Assembly: GCF_003672135.1 (NCBI RefSeq)
Contig: NC_039509.1
Span: 11,232,663-11,296,662, forward strand
From: Ooceraea biroi
Lineage: Eukaryota; Arthropoda; Insecta; Hymenoptera; Formicidae
Length of the DNA: 64,000 nt
Reading direction: 5' to 3'
The notes beneath the pieces are model-generated. The model saw only the letters and a list, made by a program, of their open reading frames with translations, did no database searches and was not told the DNA's origin. This document shows positions 23,864 through 37,200 of the stretch, piece by piece; within the stretch, counting starts at the first letter, position 1, and every line of letters begins with the position of its first letter. A program made the translations under genes and the position numbers.

Positions 23864-23947
23864 TGTCAGGTAGAAAGACCGGGTTTCGAGCCCGACACGG
23901 TGATTGGGAGATCAACCCCTTGATCTTTTTAGCTGACATCTTTTTTT
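23864..23947 (+). ncRNA. Possible small structured RNA ending in a T7 run (weak)
   Basis: TGTCAG (23864-23869) can pair with CTGACA (23933-23938). Inside lie a short hairpin around CGGGTTTCGAGCCCG (23880-23894) and AGATCAA-CCCC-TTGATCT (23909-23926). A run of seven T follows at 23941-23947, as at a Pol III stop. GGTTTCGAGCC resembles a B box with one extra base. No A box or full tRNA fold is found. It could be a SINE/tRNA relic or coincidence. Confidence 0.2.
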
Positions 23948-26900
23948 CGTCAAGGGTCCCTAAGGCGACTATTCATTTTCTGGTAATCTGGCGAGCCAAG
24001 ATATTTTAGATTAAATTTAATACTTTCAGTAAATTGAATATTCCTCTAATTCAATTACACGTTTCTCTAGCTGATAATAATCTTTTATGCAAGAAGCAAG
24101 AGTTTTTAATTCATTAATTCGAGAGCTCATTAATTTGTTTAATGTTTCTCAATTTGTTAATACAGGAAAAACCGGCCACGGTTAGTAGGTAAACCACGTG
24201 TGATATATCGCTCTCGTTGACTTATTGATTTCCTTTCTCCTACCGTCTTGTTAACTGACGGAGTGTTGAAAGAACGCCGGAATGTGGTGTGCAAACATCG
24301 ACGCCCGCGCGATGCAATTGCACCGTCTCGAGTCGCTGCGCTTTTAATTCCGCACGACGTCGTTTTTAAGTCCCAACAAGTGAAAAGCTTCGCGCCTGCA
24401 TAACGCGACCAAAGAGTTTATAAAAAATAAAAAATTTCCACACTCTCTTTCTCTTTCTTGTCGACCTGCAGATTCTGAAGAATTTACGTATTTATTAATT
24501 TACTGGAGAGGTACAAAGAAAGATTCAGGCTCGCTCATTGAAATTCAAGCATTATGTATAATGATATGCTTTTAATCGTTCAAATAATTGAAAATGAAAA
24601 GAGAGGATAAACAATAAATAGTAAGTTGTTCGTGAGAACTTGACAACATTTCATTTTACACAATTCAGCGAAAAATGCAGGATATTAATAAAATATATTT
24701 ATAAAGAAGATACATTGATAAATATTCTTACACTTCAGTCTATGTTCCATGTCATAGAAATTTGTTTAATACGTAGAAGATTAATTTTTGATAGAGTTTA
24801 GAAGAGCGTACTTCTTTCGAGATGAACTGAATCGTTGATAGAACTCTCACGTAATCTCGTCGTGAATCGATAACGCTTTCGCTGCATCAAAGACGCCGGC
24901 GCGAAAAGTGTATTATTTCTGCGTAAAATATACAGGAACGGCTTATGCAGCGCACATGCATCTGCATCTCAAAGGGCCGGGAGAGGAAGTAGTTTCGGAC
25001 GAGTGATGACTGCATATACGACGCCACGCGTGTCTACACGTGTAAATGGAAAAGATTGATGTTTTGCATGCTCAGATGGAATAGTAAAGTTAATATTCGT
25101 AAAACGTGCATCTTTATGCGTGGTGTCTCCATCGACAATGTTTGCTGAGGAACCCCTTTTTCGTTCGGAGAAAGTTTCGTCATATCTGATGCCCAATCGA
25201 AGAAAAAATATTCTAGTTTTTTGGAAGCCTGTATTCCGTGGGAACGCTCGATTCGAGAAAATCCGTGTGACGTAAGATCCATCGGATCGATTTGATGGTT
25301 CCGTAAAAATTTCCAAAACTCAGAAGACCTTTCGATTTAAAGTCGAAAGGCCACGTTTTCGCTCGCGGAAAAATCGAGATTTCTCAGCGGAAGTTGAACG
25401 GAATGCGTTCAACCGACACGAGAAACATTAGATGAGAAAATTCCTAGGGCGTCGCGTCTCATCCCCATTTCCGGTAAATTGGAAACTTGCGGTGATGTAT
25501 GGGGATATCCGACGACATCCACACGAGTCGCGCAAGCGATCGGGGGAACAAATGGACGGTGGGGAAAATACGTGCCCCCGGCCCGCCTATCCGCCGTGCT
25601 TAATTAATGAGGTTACCCTAATGCGATATATGACGTTGCGCATCGTATCGCATGCTATCTTCATTACGAAGGCCTCGTTGATCGCGAATGGAGGGATTTC
25701 AAAGGGTTACCGTAGTTGAGCCCTCCCCCATTTTTGTCTCGCGAGCGTGATCCGACAGTAAACACAAAACGCGTGCGCGGGTGCAGGAAACTTTATTCAG
25801 ATTATTTTTCAGCAGTTCGTTGTTGTTTACATCGATGAAATTTCAAATCCTCTTTTTCCGGATATTTTATAGGAACATACGCGTTAGATAGATGAATAAC
25901 ATCGCCCATAGCGTTTGAATAGAAAACATATTTTTGGTAACGATATTTTTGTATTTTATCGATATATGTATATTTCAAGTACTGTTGAGTATTGAATATT
26001 ATTTCGTTTTGACTTTTATTTCAAATTTTCCAACAGTTCCCAAAAGTGGAAATACAAGATAATCGAATCAAATAGATAAACTATGAATAAATTTATTTTT
26101 ATGAAAAGTTTAGCGTGTTGTGTCTTCATCGTGTTTGATTTTCTAATTCGAGTCCATTATGCGATGTATTGTGTCGTACGTAGTCAGCTGTGCGTGGGAA
26201 ACGTTATAGTAGGCGAAATTAATGTTCCACACGTGTAAACGCGAAACTACGTGAGCTCATGTCGAAGAATTCAAATTGAGATTGTCTTTGACGCGGACTC
26301 GACCGAACTTAGGAATGGGAAGAGCGGGGATGCATTTGCATTTATAGACTCGAGAAAGATCGCTGCCGCGTCTGACAGCACAAAATGCTGTGTGCGAAAC
26401 GTCACGGAACGATGCCATTCCCAATTAACATAATTAACGTAACGCTCCATAAAATTCTATTTTGGTCGGTTATGTCAGGATAAATTTAGTTTGTAGCAAG
26501 CGGAATCTTGATCCCGTATTATACAACATTCAAAAGACGCAAATCAAAATATCTTTATCTTTCTAATTAATTACTGTAAAATCGGTGATTTTTTACGCGA
26601 TAAGAACATTCACTTAATTTCTGAATTTGTAAAATTCTTAAGAAGTTTTAACTATGCAGTCCATGCTAGCATCAACTTGTGTAAAATTCAATATTGTTTT
26701 TGTGCAAAATCTAAATAATTTTGTTCGCGTTTTGTGCTTTTGATAAGCACATTGATTTTCTCTTCACTACTATATACTATAGTTCAGTAGCGATATCTGC
26801 AAGCTATCCAGATGCTCGCATGACCATTAATTAATTTGGAGATCCCTTTTATGAAGCTCTTTTATCGCACATCTATTTGACCCGATCGCGTGGGACGCGT

Positions 26901-29900
26901 TAATTAGCGGCACTTATTTTTTATTTTTCGGGGCTCTCTCGATGTATCACGGCCGTAGGTTAAATGCGTTTAGAAAGTCAAGCTTAAAACACGTTCGTAT
27001 TTTACGCATATCGCTCGAGAATAATTAAACGCAGCGTTAAATTGAAGCGGCGATTAAATACGTCGACGACAAACACGTATACGCATTTCATATCTCGACG
27101 TTCGTCGACAGCCGATCATTAGTCGTGAAACGAATGTTCGCCACGTCGATACTCGTCAAAACGGCATTACTGGACTTCCTACAGTGATTTGTTTGTTAAA
27201 CCGTTTACGGTGGTAAGTCTTTTATCGATTGTCAAACACGCCGCTTTCTCGATTGTGCCCTTTCCGCTTCAAGTAATCCGTTAGTAATGAACAAACGCGT
27301 AATGATGCTCGATTCCGAGATAGCTGATCATAGAGATTTGCAGAGCGTCTCATACTGCTGCACTTTTATTCAACGTTCAAATTTGATAAGATCAAAGTTT
27401 GCTTTTAATTCGGGAAAAATGGACTCCAAAGCATCCTCAAAAGCATACTGAAAGAAAATATTAGAAATTTACGATATTCTGCACAATTGTGAACTGTCGA
27501 CAGCTCAAACAGAGGAAAAGAATGGAAATTTAATATAAGAATAATAAATAATTTTATCGTTTCAATTAACAATTTTGATTGAGAATAATTCAATTAAGAA
27601 CAAAAAAATTAGGATAATTCCGGAATAAATGGCAACATGGGAGAAATGACCAATCGCTCTAATTTCGCTACTGACCGCACAATTAGTTCTATCACTTACA
27701 ATTAGTCTATAGTGAGCTTTACTTGTGTTTGCACATGAGGTTTAACGTTTTGTAAGTAAACATCATAGTTGCGAAAATATTTTCATTTTAAACTTTACTT
27801 TACTTTTGAAAACTTTTTTCGTATATTACACTATTTCCACATAAGTATTAAAAATATCTGACTTGGATTAACAGAAACCAAGATTTTAAGTTTATTTAGA
27901 GCTTCTCGCATGTAGCTGACGTTGTACAGTTTCCACTCGTGTCTGTCATGTTTTATGAAGTGCTATGGTTATTTCCCGGATAATCGAGAGAGATGGCAGT
28001 TCTGAAATAGTGTGTTAATCATTCGTAGATTTATAATAATTATTATTATTTTCTACAAAATTTCCCTCCTCTTTTCAAGTAACGAATAAATATCTAGCGG
28101 GTAGTATCCGTGAAAGAGCTGGAAAGGATCTAAAAAAGACGCTATTAACAACTTTTGTCAAAAATATAAGAAAGGTATTTGAAATTAAAATAATACTAGT
28201 TTATTTTTTGAAGACTGTTTTATTGGAAAAAACTAGGTATGTGTTTATTTTCGGCAATAAAAAAAAACATGGCCATCTAATTCGGACTTATCTATATCAA
28301 ATTTTACGAAATTAATGTCGAAATTGTTAAGCGTCATAAACTTTGCTTAGTGCAGCAGACCTCTATTCACTTATGAACTAAAGATTTATTGGCTAACTCT
28401 GCACTCTTTTTTCACTGATGCTTACAGCTTGTTGGATCGACATCACTGCTCTGACGGAGTGAACTCAATCAAGTATAATATTTATTCTTCGTGATTATAT
28501 GCATATCGAGCAATCGATATCCCTCATATATTACAGGCATTATATACATGGTGAAGAAGGGATTTACAATTGACGGTGCGCATACCGTCCCACGATAATC
28601 AGCGCTTCGTTATCGGCTAAATTGAACCCGTGACGGCGATTCGCTTCGTCGTTACTTTGGCCCCGCCGGTTTTGCTCTGGTGTAAAAGGTCAATGGTACG
28701 CATGGTATTACATCGCTGGACATTCGTCATACTACCGGTGGCCGTTTATTGATTTTGGAATTCCATGTCGATTGCATAGTAGGAGAGAAACAGAGAGAGA
28801 AACAAGGCTACTCTATTATCCATCATTTAATAGGCCGCACCTTTTTTGCGAAGTGATATCTCGAGAAAGAAAATTTTGAATTAAACGAGTTCAACAGGAA
28901 GGCCAAAAACATCGAAAAAGAAATATATATTTAAATAAAAATTGAAAACTCACTCTTTAAACTTCATTTTTTGAGCAGGCGAGTTAATTGATTCGTGATC
29001 ACTGAAAATCGAAAGAAGTTCACTCGATTCGCAGCGAGCGAAGTGTGACGTACTCAAGTTACGGAGAATGCTTACGTGAAACACAAAAACAGCACATTAA
29101 TGTACAAAATTATCCAGGCCATTCGTTAAATCCGCGAGAGCACCATGGACCTCGCACTTCCCCCGCGCGCGCTTTCAAAATTAGAAATCTGGCTCGCCGC
29201 CAGTTTTGGCAAGATGAACATGTACAAGACGCGAGTCGCTCGGTATTTTTGACAGAACGTGGAAGAAAAGACGTGGGTACAAGTCTCTGACCGATTAATC
29301 GGTAGAACGATCGTCGGCCCACGTGGATCAGGTGCGCGCGTAATAAAGCGAGTACTGGAGCATTTACCCTTAAGGCCCGCTTATGCTACACGGGACCTGT
29401 GAATAAACGTTCGTTCATTCGTTTCTGCCGTGGGCAGAATAGACTACTGCGAATGAATCCCTCGGTGATTTATGTCTTCTATTTGGGATTGCGCATTCGT
29501 AATGACGCAAGTGTCGATGTAATCTTAACATTCACTTGTATTACTCATTTGCGACTCGATGGAATTTTGTATCCATGTATTATTGAGAAAATTGGAATTT
29601 TCCACGATTTTCCACATGGGTGCAATTTATATTTTTCAGTTGAATACATGATATATTAATATAACAATCTACAGTCGCAAGAGAGTTTGGAAATCTATTT
29701 TTACAGAACGGCATCACCTTTTTCGTGTTTTTTAAACATTTTACACCGATCGTGTCGATAATTAAACCTCAAATTACAACTCGGAAACAAAATTCTGTTA
29801 AAATCTGATTGGAATAAAATGAAGCTTTTATACGTGCGAGGTTCTTGAATCAGGCTTTTCAAATATACGTATTGTCGACATCTCGACATTTCTGTTGAAA

Positions 29901-32900
29901 GCAAATTGACTGCAATTAACTCCGCGGATGCAATTTGTATTATACAAAGTACGAAACGTAAACTTTAAAAGTCGGCTTTAAAAGTCGATATACCGGTTTG
30001 GTCTCGCGGCGAACCTGTCGTTCATTCGCGTACGATGTCGCGACCGATAAAATCGCCATTCGGCGACTATTTTCTACGTTTATCTCACTTGTGCACTTGC
30101 AACTGCAGTCGCGCCATGCATTTCGCTGCAGGTAGCGGCGCTTTCCCGTTCAGAATTGCGCTCCTGTCGCGACGATAGTGAGACTTTCTTGTTTCTTGTG
30201 CTCTCCTCTCACTCTGACATCATCGACCAGACGGTCGATATTTGGTCGATGTTTGATTGCCCGCGATGTCACACGTTTGACTCATCCAAGAAATAATAAA
30301 TACGCGAACGCACGATATTTAGACGATGATAATATTTATGGATCCTCTGTGTTTCGAAACTTTTACGATCGAAATTGAGCGCGGCAAAGCTGGTTGGACA
30401 ATAATTGCGAAATCTTCAAATCTTTATTAATCATCAATATTTCTTTTTTTCTGAAGAGAGATTTATTTATTTCTATGAGTTTAAATATTGTTAAACTTTA
30501 AGGATTTTAAATAAGATTAAAATTTTACGCTAAAATATTGAATGAATGTTCAATTGCGCAATGTTCACGTGGATGCGAGTAAACACTCGGGTCGATGATT
30601 TACAATGAATAATACATAGGACGCTTAATTATGCCGCTTGCTCGATCATAGCAAGATTAATGAAGTGAATTAAGCGGAAAATCCACGCCGCGAGCATTGC
30701 GGAATTAATGAACGCTACGCTACGCTCGGAATTTGCAAGTCTATGTCTTGATAGGACTTTCGCATTTCTGATACCAAGTTTTCGCGAGATGAAAGTATCA
30801 AGGAATTTATAATTTATCGAGATTCATTTTGATCCGCTTGCATATCTCCTTCGGCAAGTACTTTCCGTTCATTTGGTATGCAACGGTGTAGCTTTATTCG
30901 GTATTATTATCCAAATGCAAACGTATCGCGAGTTGTGACGCGTCGTCACACTTTATCGGTGATTATTAACCGAAATGATAAGTACGGAGAAGATAACTTG
31001 CAAAATTTCTAAGAAGGAAGCTGCTGATGAGAGAAGAGCTTTTTATCTTCTATTTATTTTATTTATCAAAAGTCACTAAACGTGTATGCACTCCATTTCA
31101 AAAGCTGGGTACCATATAAAGGGTACCATATCATTTTTAAAATATACAAGAAAATAAGTTTACACGTACTTATTTCAAACTTATTATCATTTATTGCCAT
31201 CTGACGTACAAATATGATAACCGGAAATCAAAGTGTGTTTTCTCACCGAGCACGGTCGAAGATCGTCCTCAGCATCCGCTAAGGACTCGCGCTGAGGACA
31301 GTCATGACTGATGATGATCATGTATCGCGATCGGTCTCTCGTCGCTAATCCCACTATTCGTTTAATGCCCGAGGTAGCCGCGATTTGCGTGGGAATCCGA
31401 TTATGGCATTTACACCGCGTATTATCGATGCACTTAGAGTGCAGTTACGTAACGGTCACTCTCCATCTGTTCTTTCTGTGTCTCTTCCTCTTTCTAAATG
31501 TGTATTATATATATATGCCTATTCGTCCCCCTCTTTTCCGCTGTCTCCTGGTCTTCTCCTCTTGTTTTTCCACTCTGATCGCCGCAGGTTGTCCGAGATC
31601 GTTCTGCGCTATTACGGACTCATCCATGCGTGAACGCTCGCTCGGTGAAGATCGACGATCCCCTCGATCTTTTATGCGACCCTGGCTCTTCCTCGGTGTG
31701 CGTGCGCGCGTGTCTTCTTCGTCGGCTTACAACAATGACCCACTTCGCGTCCGCTTGACTCACGTGTCACATCTCGAAGAAAGGATTTCTGCTGTTGCCC
31801 CCGCGCGAGGGATCGGTATAAACAGCTCGCGCGTATAATTTGTACAAGGTATACTTACTAAGATGTTATCGGCGGTAATTCTCAGATTAAAAGTCTGGAT
31901 TGTTCTATGATGAAAAACGGTAACTGATAGCAAAACCTCCGTATCATCAACTATTGCAACCCATTTCCCGTTATTGTGATTCATCGATCTGCGCTCCGTC
32001 TCTTTCCGCATGAAAGAATAATTTATCTCCGAGAGAAATTGCTCACGGAGAATCTCCACGAGGATACATTCATGTTACTTGCATTACGGAGCCCTTCGAA
32101 AGGCGCGGTGATGGCCAAATATGGCCAGGAATGCGCCCGAATTCCACTACTGTTGATTGGCATTGAGGGAACGAGCTTTTATGTGGTTGCGCGATTTCCG
32201 CAGCGCGAGAACTTCCGCGGATTAGATGTTTTTGCGGATAGTTAACTTTACGTATAATGAATAATATACATTAATAACATAAATACATGTCTATATTTTT
32301 CTGAAAATTATCTAGGAAACAACTAACATATTTATCATCATCGAGGACCAAGACAGATTCCGGTTTAGCGGATTGCGCAGGATGAAATGTATCATAGACT
32401 CGAAAGCGCGCACTACTCTCGAATGCACGGATTGTGGACCGATTTCATTATTCGGAGAGGAGAGATATACGTAGCTCTCTGTGACGCGAAGCGGGATTGA
32501 TGCGCTTCGATAATCACGCATTGTGAATGTCTGGCGTCACGTGTATCGTGCACTCCCGCGTGTGAATGTAATATGAAAACATAGAATAATCCTACTGACT
32601 ACACGTTATTCCCGTAGCGCATGTATCCACATAGTCGGATTGCAATAATGCGTAATTCGCGATACACGTGCCGCGCGTATATACCGCGTGTCGCTAATCA
32701 ATCGCGCTTCCTTTCGAGATATTAGATATCCAAGCAACAAGAGCACGAATATAGATGCTGCGTAAGAAAACTGTGAGAAAAATGGGGAAACTTCTGAAGA
32801 GTCTGAAATTAAATTCTGTTTAGGAAACTTGCTTGCTCCCCGATGTTGTTTAAGTATTAGATTCTGAAGTGATCTTTTAAACTGAGAAACGAATCTACGA

Positions 32901-33199
32901 GTTACAAATCTGACAACTGCGTAAAAGCCACGTCAACCGTGTGAAAACGTTTGCGATGTGATAGATCATTTCCTCTGACTAAATATACATATTATTCAGA
33001 GAAGTAGCTTCTCTCTGGAAATTTTGACGTCTGCCTATAATTTCTCGTTGCGTCGGGCATCTGATCGAAAGCAGAACGTCCGCGCGCACGCAGGAGTTTC
33101 GTCGATATCGATCGATTAGATCGATTGTCTTCCACGCTCGCGGGAAAATCGCGGGCGAGCGATATATCCACGGATTAGAAAGTTCCTGGCGCCTGATCA

Positions 33200-34270
33200 C
33201 GAAACGTTTCCATATCCTGAAACGGGGAGAGGAAAGGTCAGTGGTCTTGGCCGAAGAATTTTCTACCGCGGCTGTGACTTTGCGGTCGCGTTCAAAGCCG
33301 GCTCGTCACGCAACGCGGGCGTTCGTGCAAACGCACCGTATGCGGCGGGCGAGAGAACGAGAGACGGAGGAGAGGAGAGCACAGAAGAGAAAGAGACGGG
33401 GATGGTACCATGAACGGTGGTGGGAAAGAGAGAGGACTAAAGGAGGACTACAAACACCGAGTTTGCGAACGAATGCTGATACAGAACCTAATAGAAAGAT
33501 CGATTCGAGGGTCAACGCACGGCGATAACTCTGCACTTCGCGCGTAATTCTTCCGAAGAACGTCGCAGCAGCGAAGCGCGATCGCATACGATGAGCACTC
33601 AAAGAGAGAAAGAAAGAGAGAGAGAGAGAGAGCTCTTTTCCTTCTCATCTTTTGTCGCAAGGAAATTTGTGAAAAGAAGAAATTTTGTATCCCTTTAAGA
33701 TGCCGGTCATGCCTAATCCAAACCGCATGCTCAAGACGTAATCAGTATCAACGTTCCCTGCAGCCGACTGTCTCCCAGGATCTGTCTCGCGTTTACGTCA
33801 GCTGTCAGGAGTCGATGATCTCGTCGAGAGCGGGCGGTCGCGCAGGATCTCAGGCCGGATGTGCGACTCTCGTGAAGTCGCGGTAACGCGATCGAAATTC
33901 TATATTTAGAAGCGCAGCAACGCACACCCGGCACGCGGTGTAGACGTATAGTCCGCGTATGGCGCAGCTATTCCTGTATTCCACGATCTCTTTGCTTTGC
34001 GCGCGCTCTCACTTTCGTTCTCGTCGTTTTTCGTCTGCGAGTCGCCGCTCCGCCGCCGCTCAGCCTGGGGAAATTCTTTGAGGGCGATGGATGCGCCCGG
34101 CCGAACTCTCGTAGAGCACTCCTGCCGCGACATCAGCGACTCTTTGAAATATTTCCTTTATCTTCCCCGCGAATGCCGCTCGCAATTAAATTCAGCGACG
34201 ATTCTCCGCGACTTATTGTTAGTGCTGCTCTCTCGTTTTATTCGGACTCTGAAGAGATGCTCACGCCGCT
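33200..34270. other. GC-rich intronic island
   Basis: A long CpG-rich stretch with mixed purine-rich and pyrimidine-rich segments and a GA microsatellite. Open frames on both strands are Arg/Ser-rich and overlap one another. It is a candidate alternative promoter of the large gene. Confidence 0.4.
33602..33632. repeat. (GA)n microsatellite
   Basis: An imperfect GA/GAAA run inside the GC-rich island. Confidence 0.9.
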
Positions 34271-37200
34271 CGATCGCTCGGACTTATCAAGCTTCTTTCA
34301 TCAGGCTATCTTGCACCTGAAACTTGATGTAATTGTTTAGATAACGTCTGCGATTACATGTGAGAATCTTATAGACTAAAACTAGTTGTAGACTTACACT
34401 GATCTTGATATTATTAATCGCAATAGATGCGCCGCTAAAATAGCATTTGTCTGTGGTATCAATCTGCAATCAATTTTTTAAGAATAAAATTTGATGGGTA
34501 ACCAGTTGTCAATTGCATCAATCGGCGTATCTTATATTCTTTAGGATGGTTTAGGAGAGAATGTCTCTGCGATCATACTCGAGATCTCCGCGGCAAAGAC
34601 TTTCGTCAGGACATGGAAACGTGCGTCAAAGGGATCGATTGTTCGACGAAAGTAGACTGTAGATTTGGTCGTGGCCCGTGATAAACGCCGCGCAATAGCG
34701 CAGTAACTGTGAAGATACTTTCTTCGTGCCTCCTAGAAGTTAATCGCTGACCAGAACGAGATTCTCCACCACGGACAAAGAGTCATTCATGATTGGCGGT
34801 GCGTTTTAGCGTTGTATCTCGATTGTCTGCGTATAGAGTTACTCGCGCGCGCGATATATCTCGACAATCGTTCATTCACGACCTACTCAGCCGTGCTTTT
34901 ACATTTTTTCTCTCTTTATGCTCATTTCATCGATGAAGGGGGCGAGAGTCCCCTCAATCCCCCTTGCATCCGGTACCACGAAGATTTCAGACGCCTTCCA
35001 GCTTCGAACGCAAATGGACCGTCGAAAGCTAAGGCGACGTAGGTCTGAGTAACTTATGCCGCTTTGTCTCTTGCAATGATCGTCCCTTTCAGCGGTTTGC
35101 GGGATAAGGCTGGATAGCTTACTGGTTCGCAGCTGAACGACTTTGTGAGCACGATTGACGCTCGTTGATTACGCTGATTGCGACGCGTGCAAATTAATCC
35201 GACACATAAATCGCGCCTCGTTAGAGCTCTCGCGTGGATTTGTACTCTCCGTGTCAATAATGACACGCCGTGAAATCCGACGCCGACATTTGGTGCGATT
35301 ATTTCGTCCCTCTTGCGTAATGCAGGCTGCTCCGGTTATAGAATCTCTCACACTTTTCTTGGTAAAGGTCAGATCGGTCCGTCCCGTGATTCGTGTTTCG
35401 TAGAAATGTTGCGTGTGTCTTATTCCGGATCGGCACTTAGACAAGATAGAAAAGTGACTGATGCTGTGATTTTTCCGGGAAACATCGGGTGGGCGTCTGA
35501 CTGGATTATTTTTCATATGAGTCACGATCGGAGAAATTCAGTCAGATCGATGATTCCGCACTGCCAGAATAACGTCGAGAAAATTATTATTTTCTTCTTG
35601 TAATTGCAAGACATAAAATGCTTATTTTAATTCTATTTTAATATTATTGTAATCGCATTTTTGTAACTCGAGTTACAAAATTGGATCCAAGCAATCTGTA
35701 GAATTTTATTTATAACATGCACGTAAGATCTTCTTTGTAGCCAGACCTGCGTTGCTCGTGTAAGAAATGGTTTGGAGCATCTCTAAGTATGATTATTAAT
35801 TCATCAAGCAGGCAAGCAGATCTTAAAGGGCGAAACAAGCGTGTACGTCGACACGCGATACCGAAACCGGATATCGTGCACGTCGCATTTTGCGAGAGTG
35901 CACTCGTGGTGCAGTACGAAGCGCAAACATGACGGGCCGCTACTCGACGTCATCGCCTGACGAACCGGAACGCGCGATGTGGAACAGTCTTCGCATTCAT
36001 GCCGATTCCGATGAGCCAGATACTCGTTGACTTATTAATAAAGGGAAATATGAATGAGACGTGCCTTTCGTGGCACTTCACTTGCACCGGCAAGCGTACG
36101 CGCTGAAGTGATCTTGCGTTAATCATCGCCTCGTCAGAGATGGATTTCGAAGAATTTTGATATCGCAAGCTTCTCAAAAGTTGATAATTCCTATAAAAAA
36201 ATTCAGTGAAAATATCCTGATTGTACCTTAACAATCTTGAACGGAAATCCAAACGGAAGTATCATCTACTGATCTTATCGTGTGTGATATCATACAGGAT
36301 GTGTCTTATCTTATATAACTGACTATAAAATTATAGTTTATCTTGTTAAAAAATACTGAGCGGTGTGTCACGGAAAGATTCGATGCATCTATTGATTCGT
36401 TGGCCGTTAATTCAGAGTTCAAAGAGGTTCGCGGTCAATTTTCTATGAGTATTGTTTCATCGTACACTTCCGCGAGTCAGTTCATTGTTGTGTCCCTTTG
36501 TTCCCGTAGTTCCTCCTTTCACCTGGTCGTCCTACTCACGTTGTCGCAGCTCTTTCTCTTTCGAGATCATCCTCCGTCGTGTTGGAGAATCGCGAAAGTG
36601 CGTAACGTGGTATCCGAGACGCCACAAAAGGAAGAAGAGCGAAACGAGTCGACGGGGAACGAACGAATATGGAGTGCATCGGAACAAAACGACGCAAGAG
36701 AACGAAAGAGAACGAATGAAGAAACGATCGAGATGGCACGCGTCAAATTTGCATGAAATTCACTTAGAACGTTTGTGTATTCACTGATACAAACGGTAGG
36801 ATCAAGAATTGATTGATTAGTCAATTCTATACTTTCGCTTTTCGATTCTATTTGCAGAAATGTTCACATAATGAATATCTTCGCTACCAGTTTGGTAATT
36901 CGGTGAAAGCTAAATTGTTAATGTGTCTGCTTTTCGCGAAACTCCCACATACATTATACCGATGTCCTATTGTTACTATAAAAGTCTAGAATTGCAACTT
37001 TTCTATCCAATTCTGGCATTGCACTTTCTTACATTGCATAAGAATCGCACAGATTCCACTTTAGACGCATAAAAATCACATAAAAATATTACAATATATC
37101 AAGCGATAAATGTCATCTTGACAAAAAACTCCTTAATTATTAATTGGTGACGTAACAATTTAGAAAAGACGGATATTAAAATCCGAAATATTAAAATTAT

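Noticed and set aside
23880..23894. tRNA gene suggested by GGTTTCGAGCC
   Set aside because: One base too many for a B box, no acceptor or anticodon arms, and no A box; kept only as a weak structured-RNA lead.
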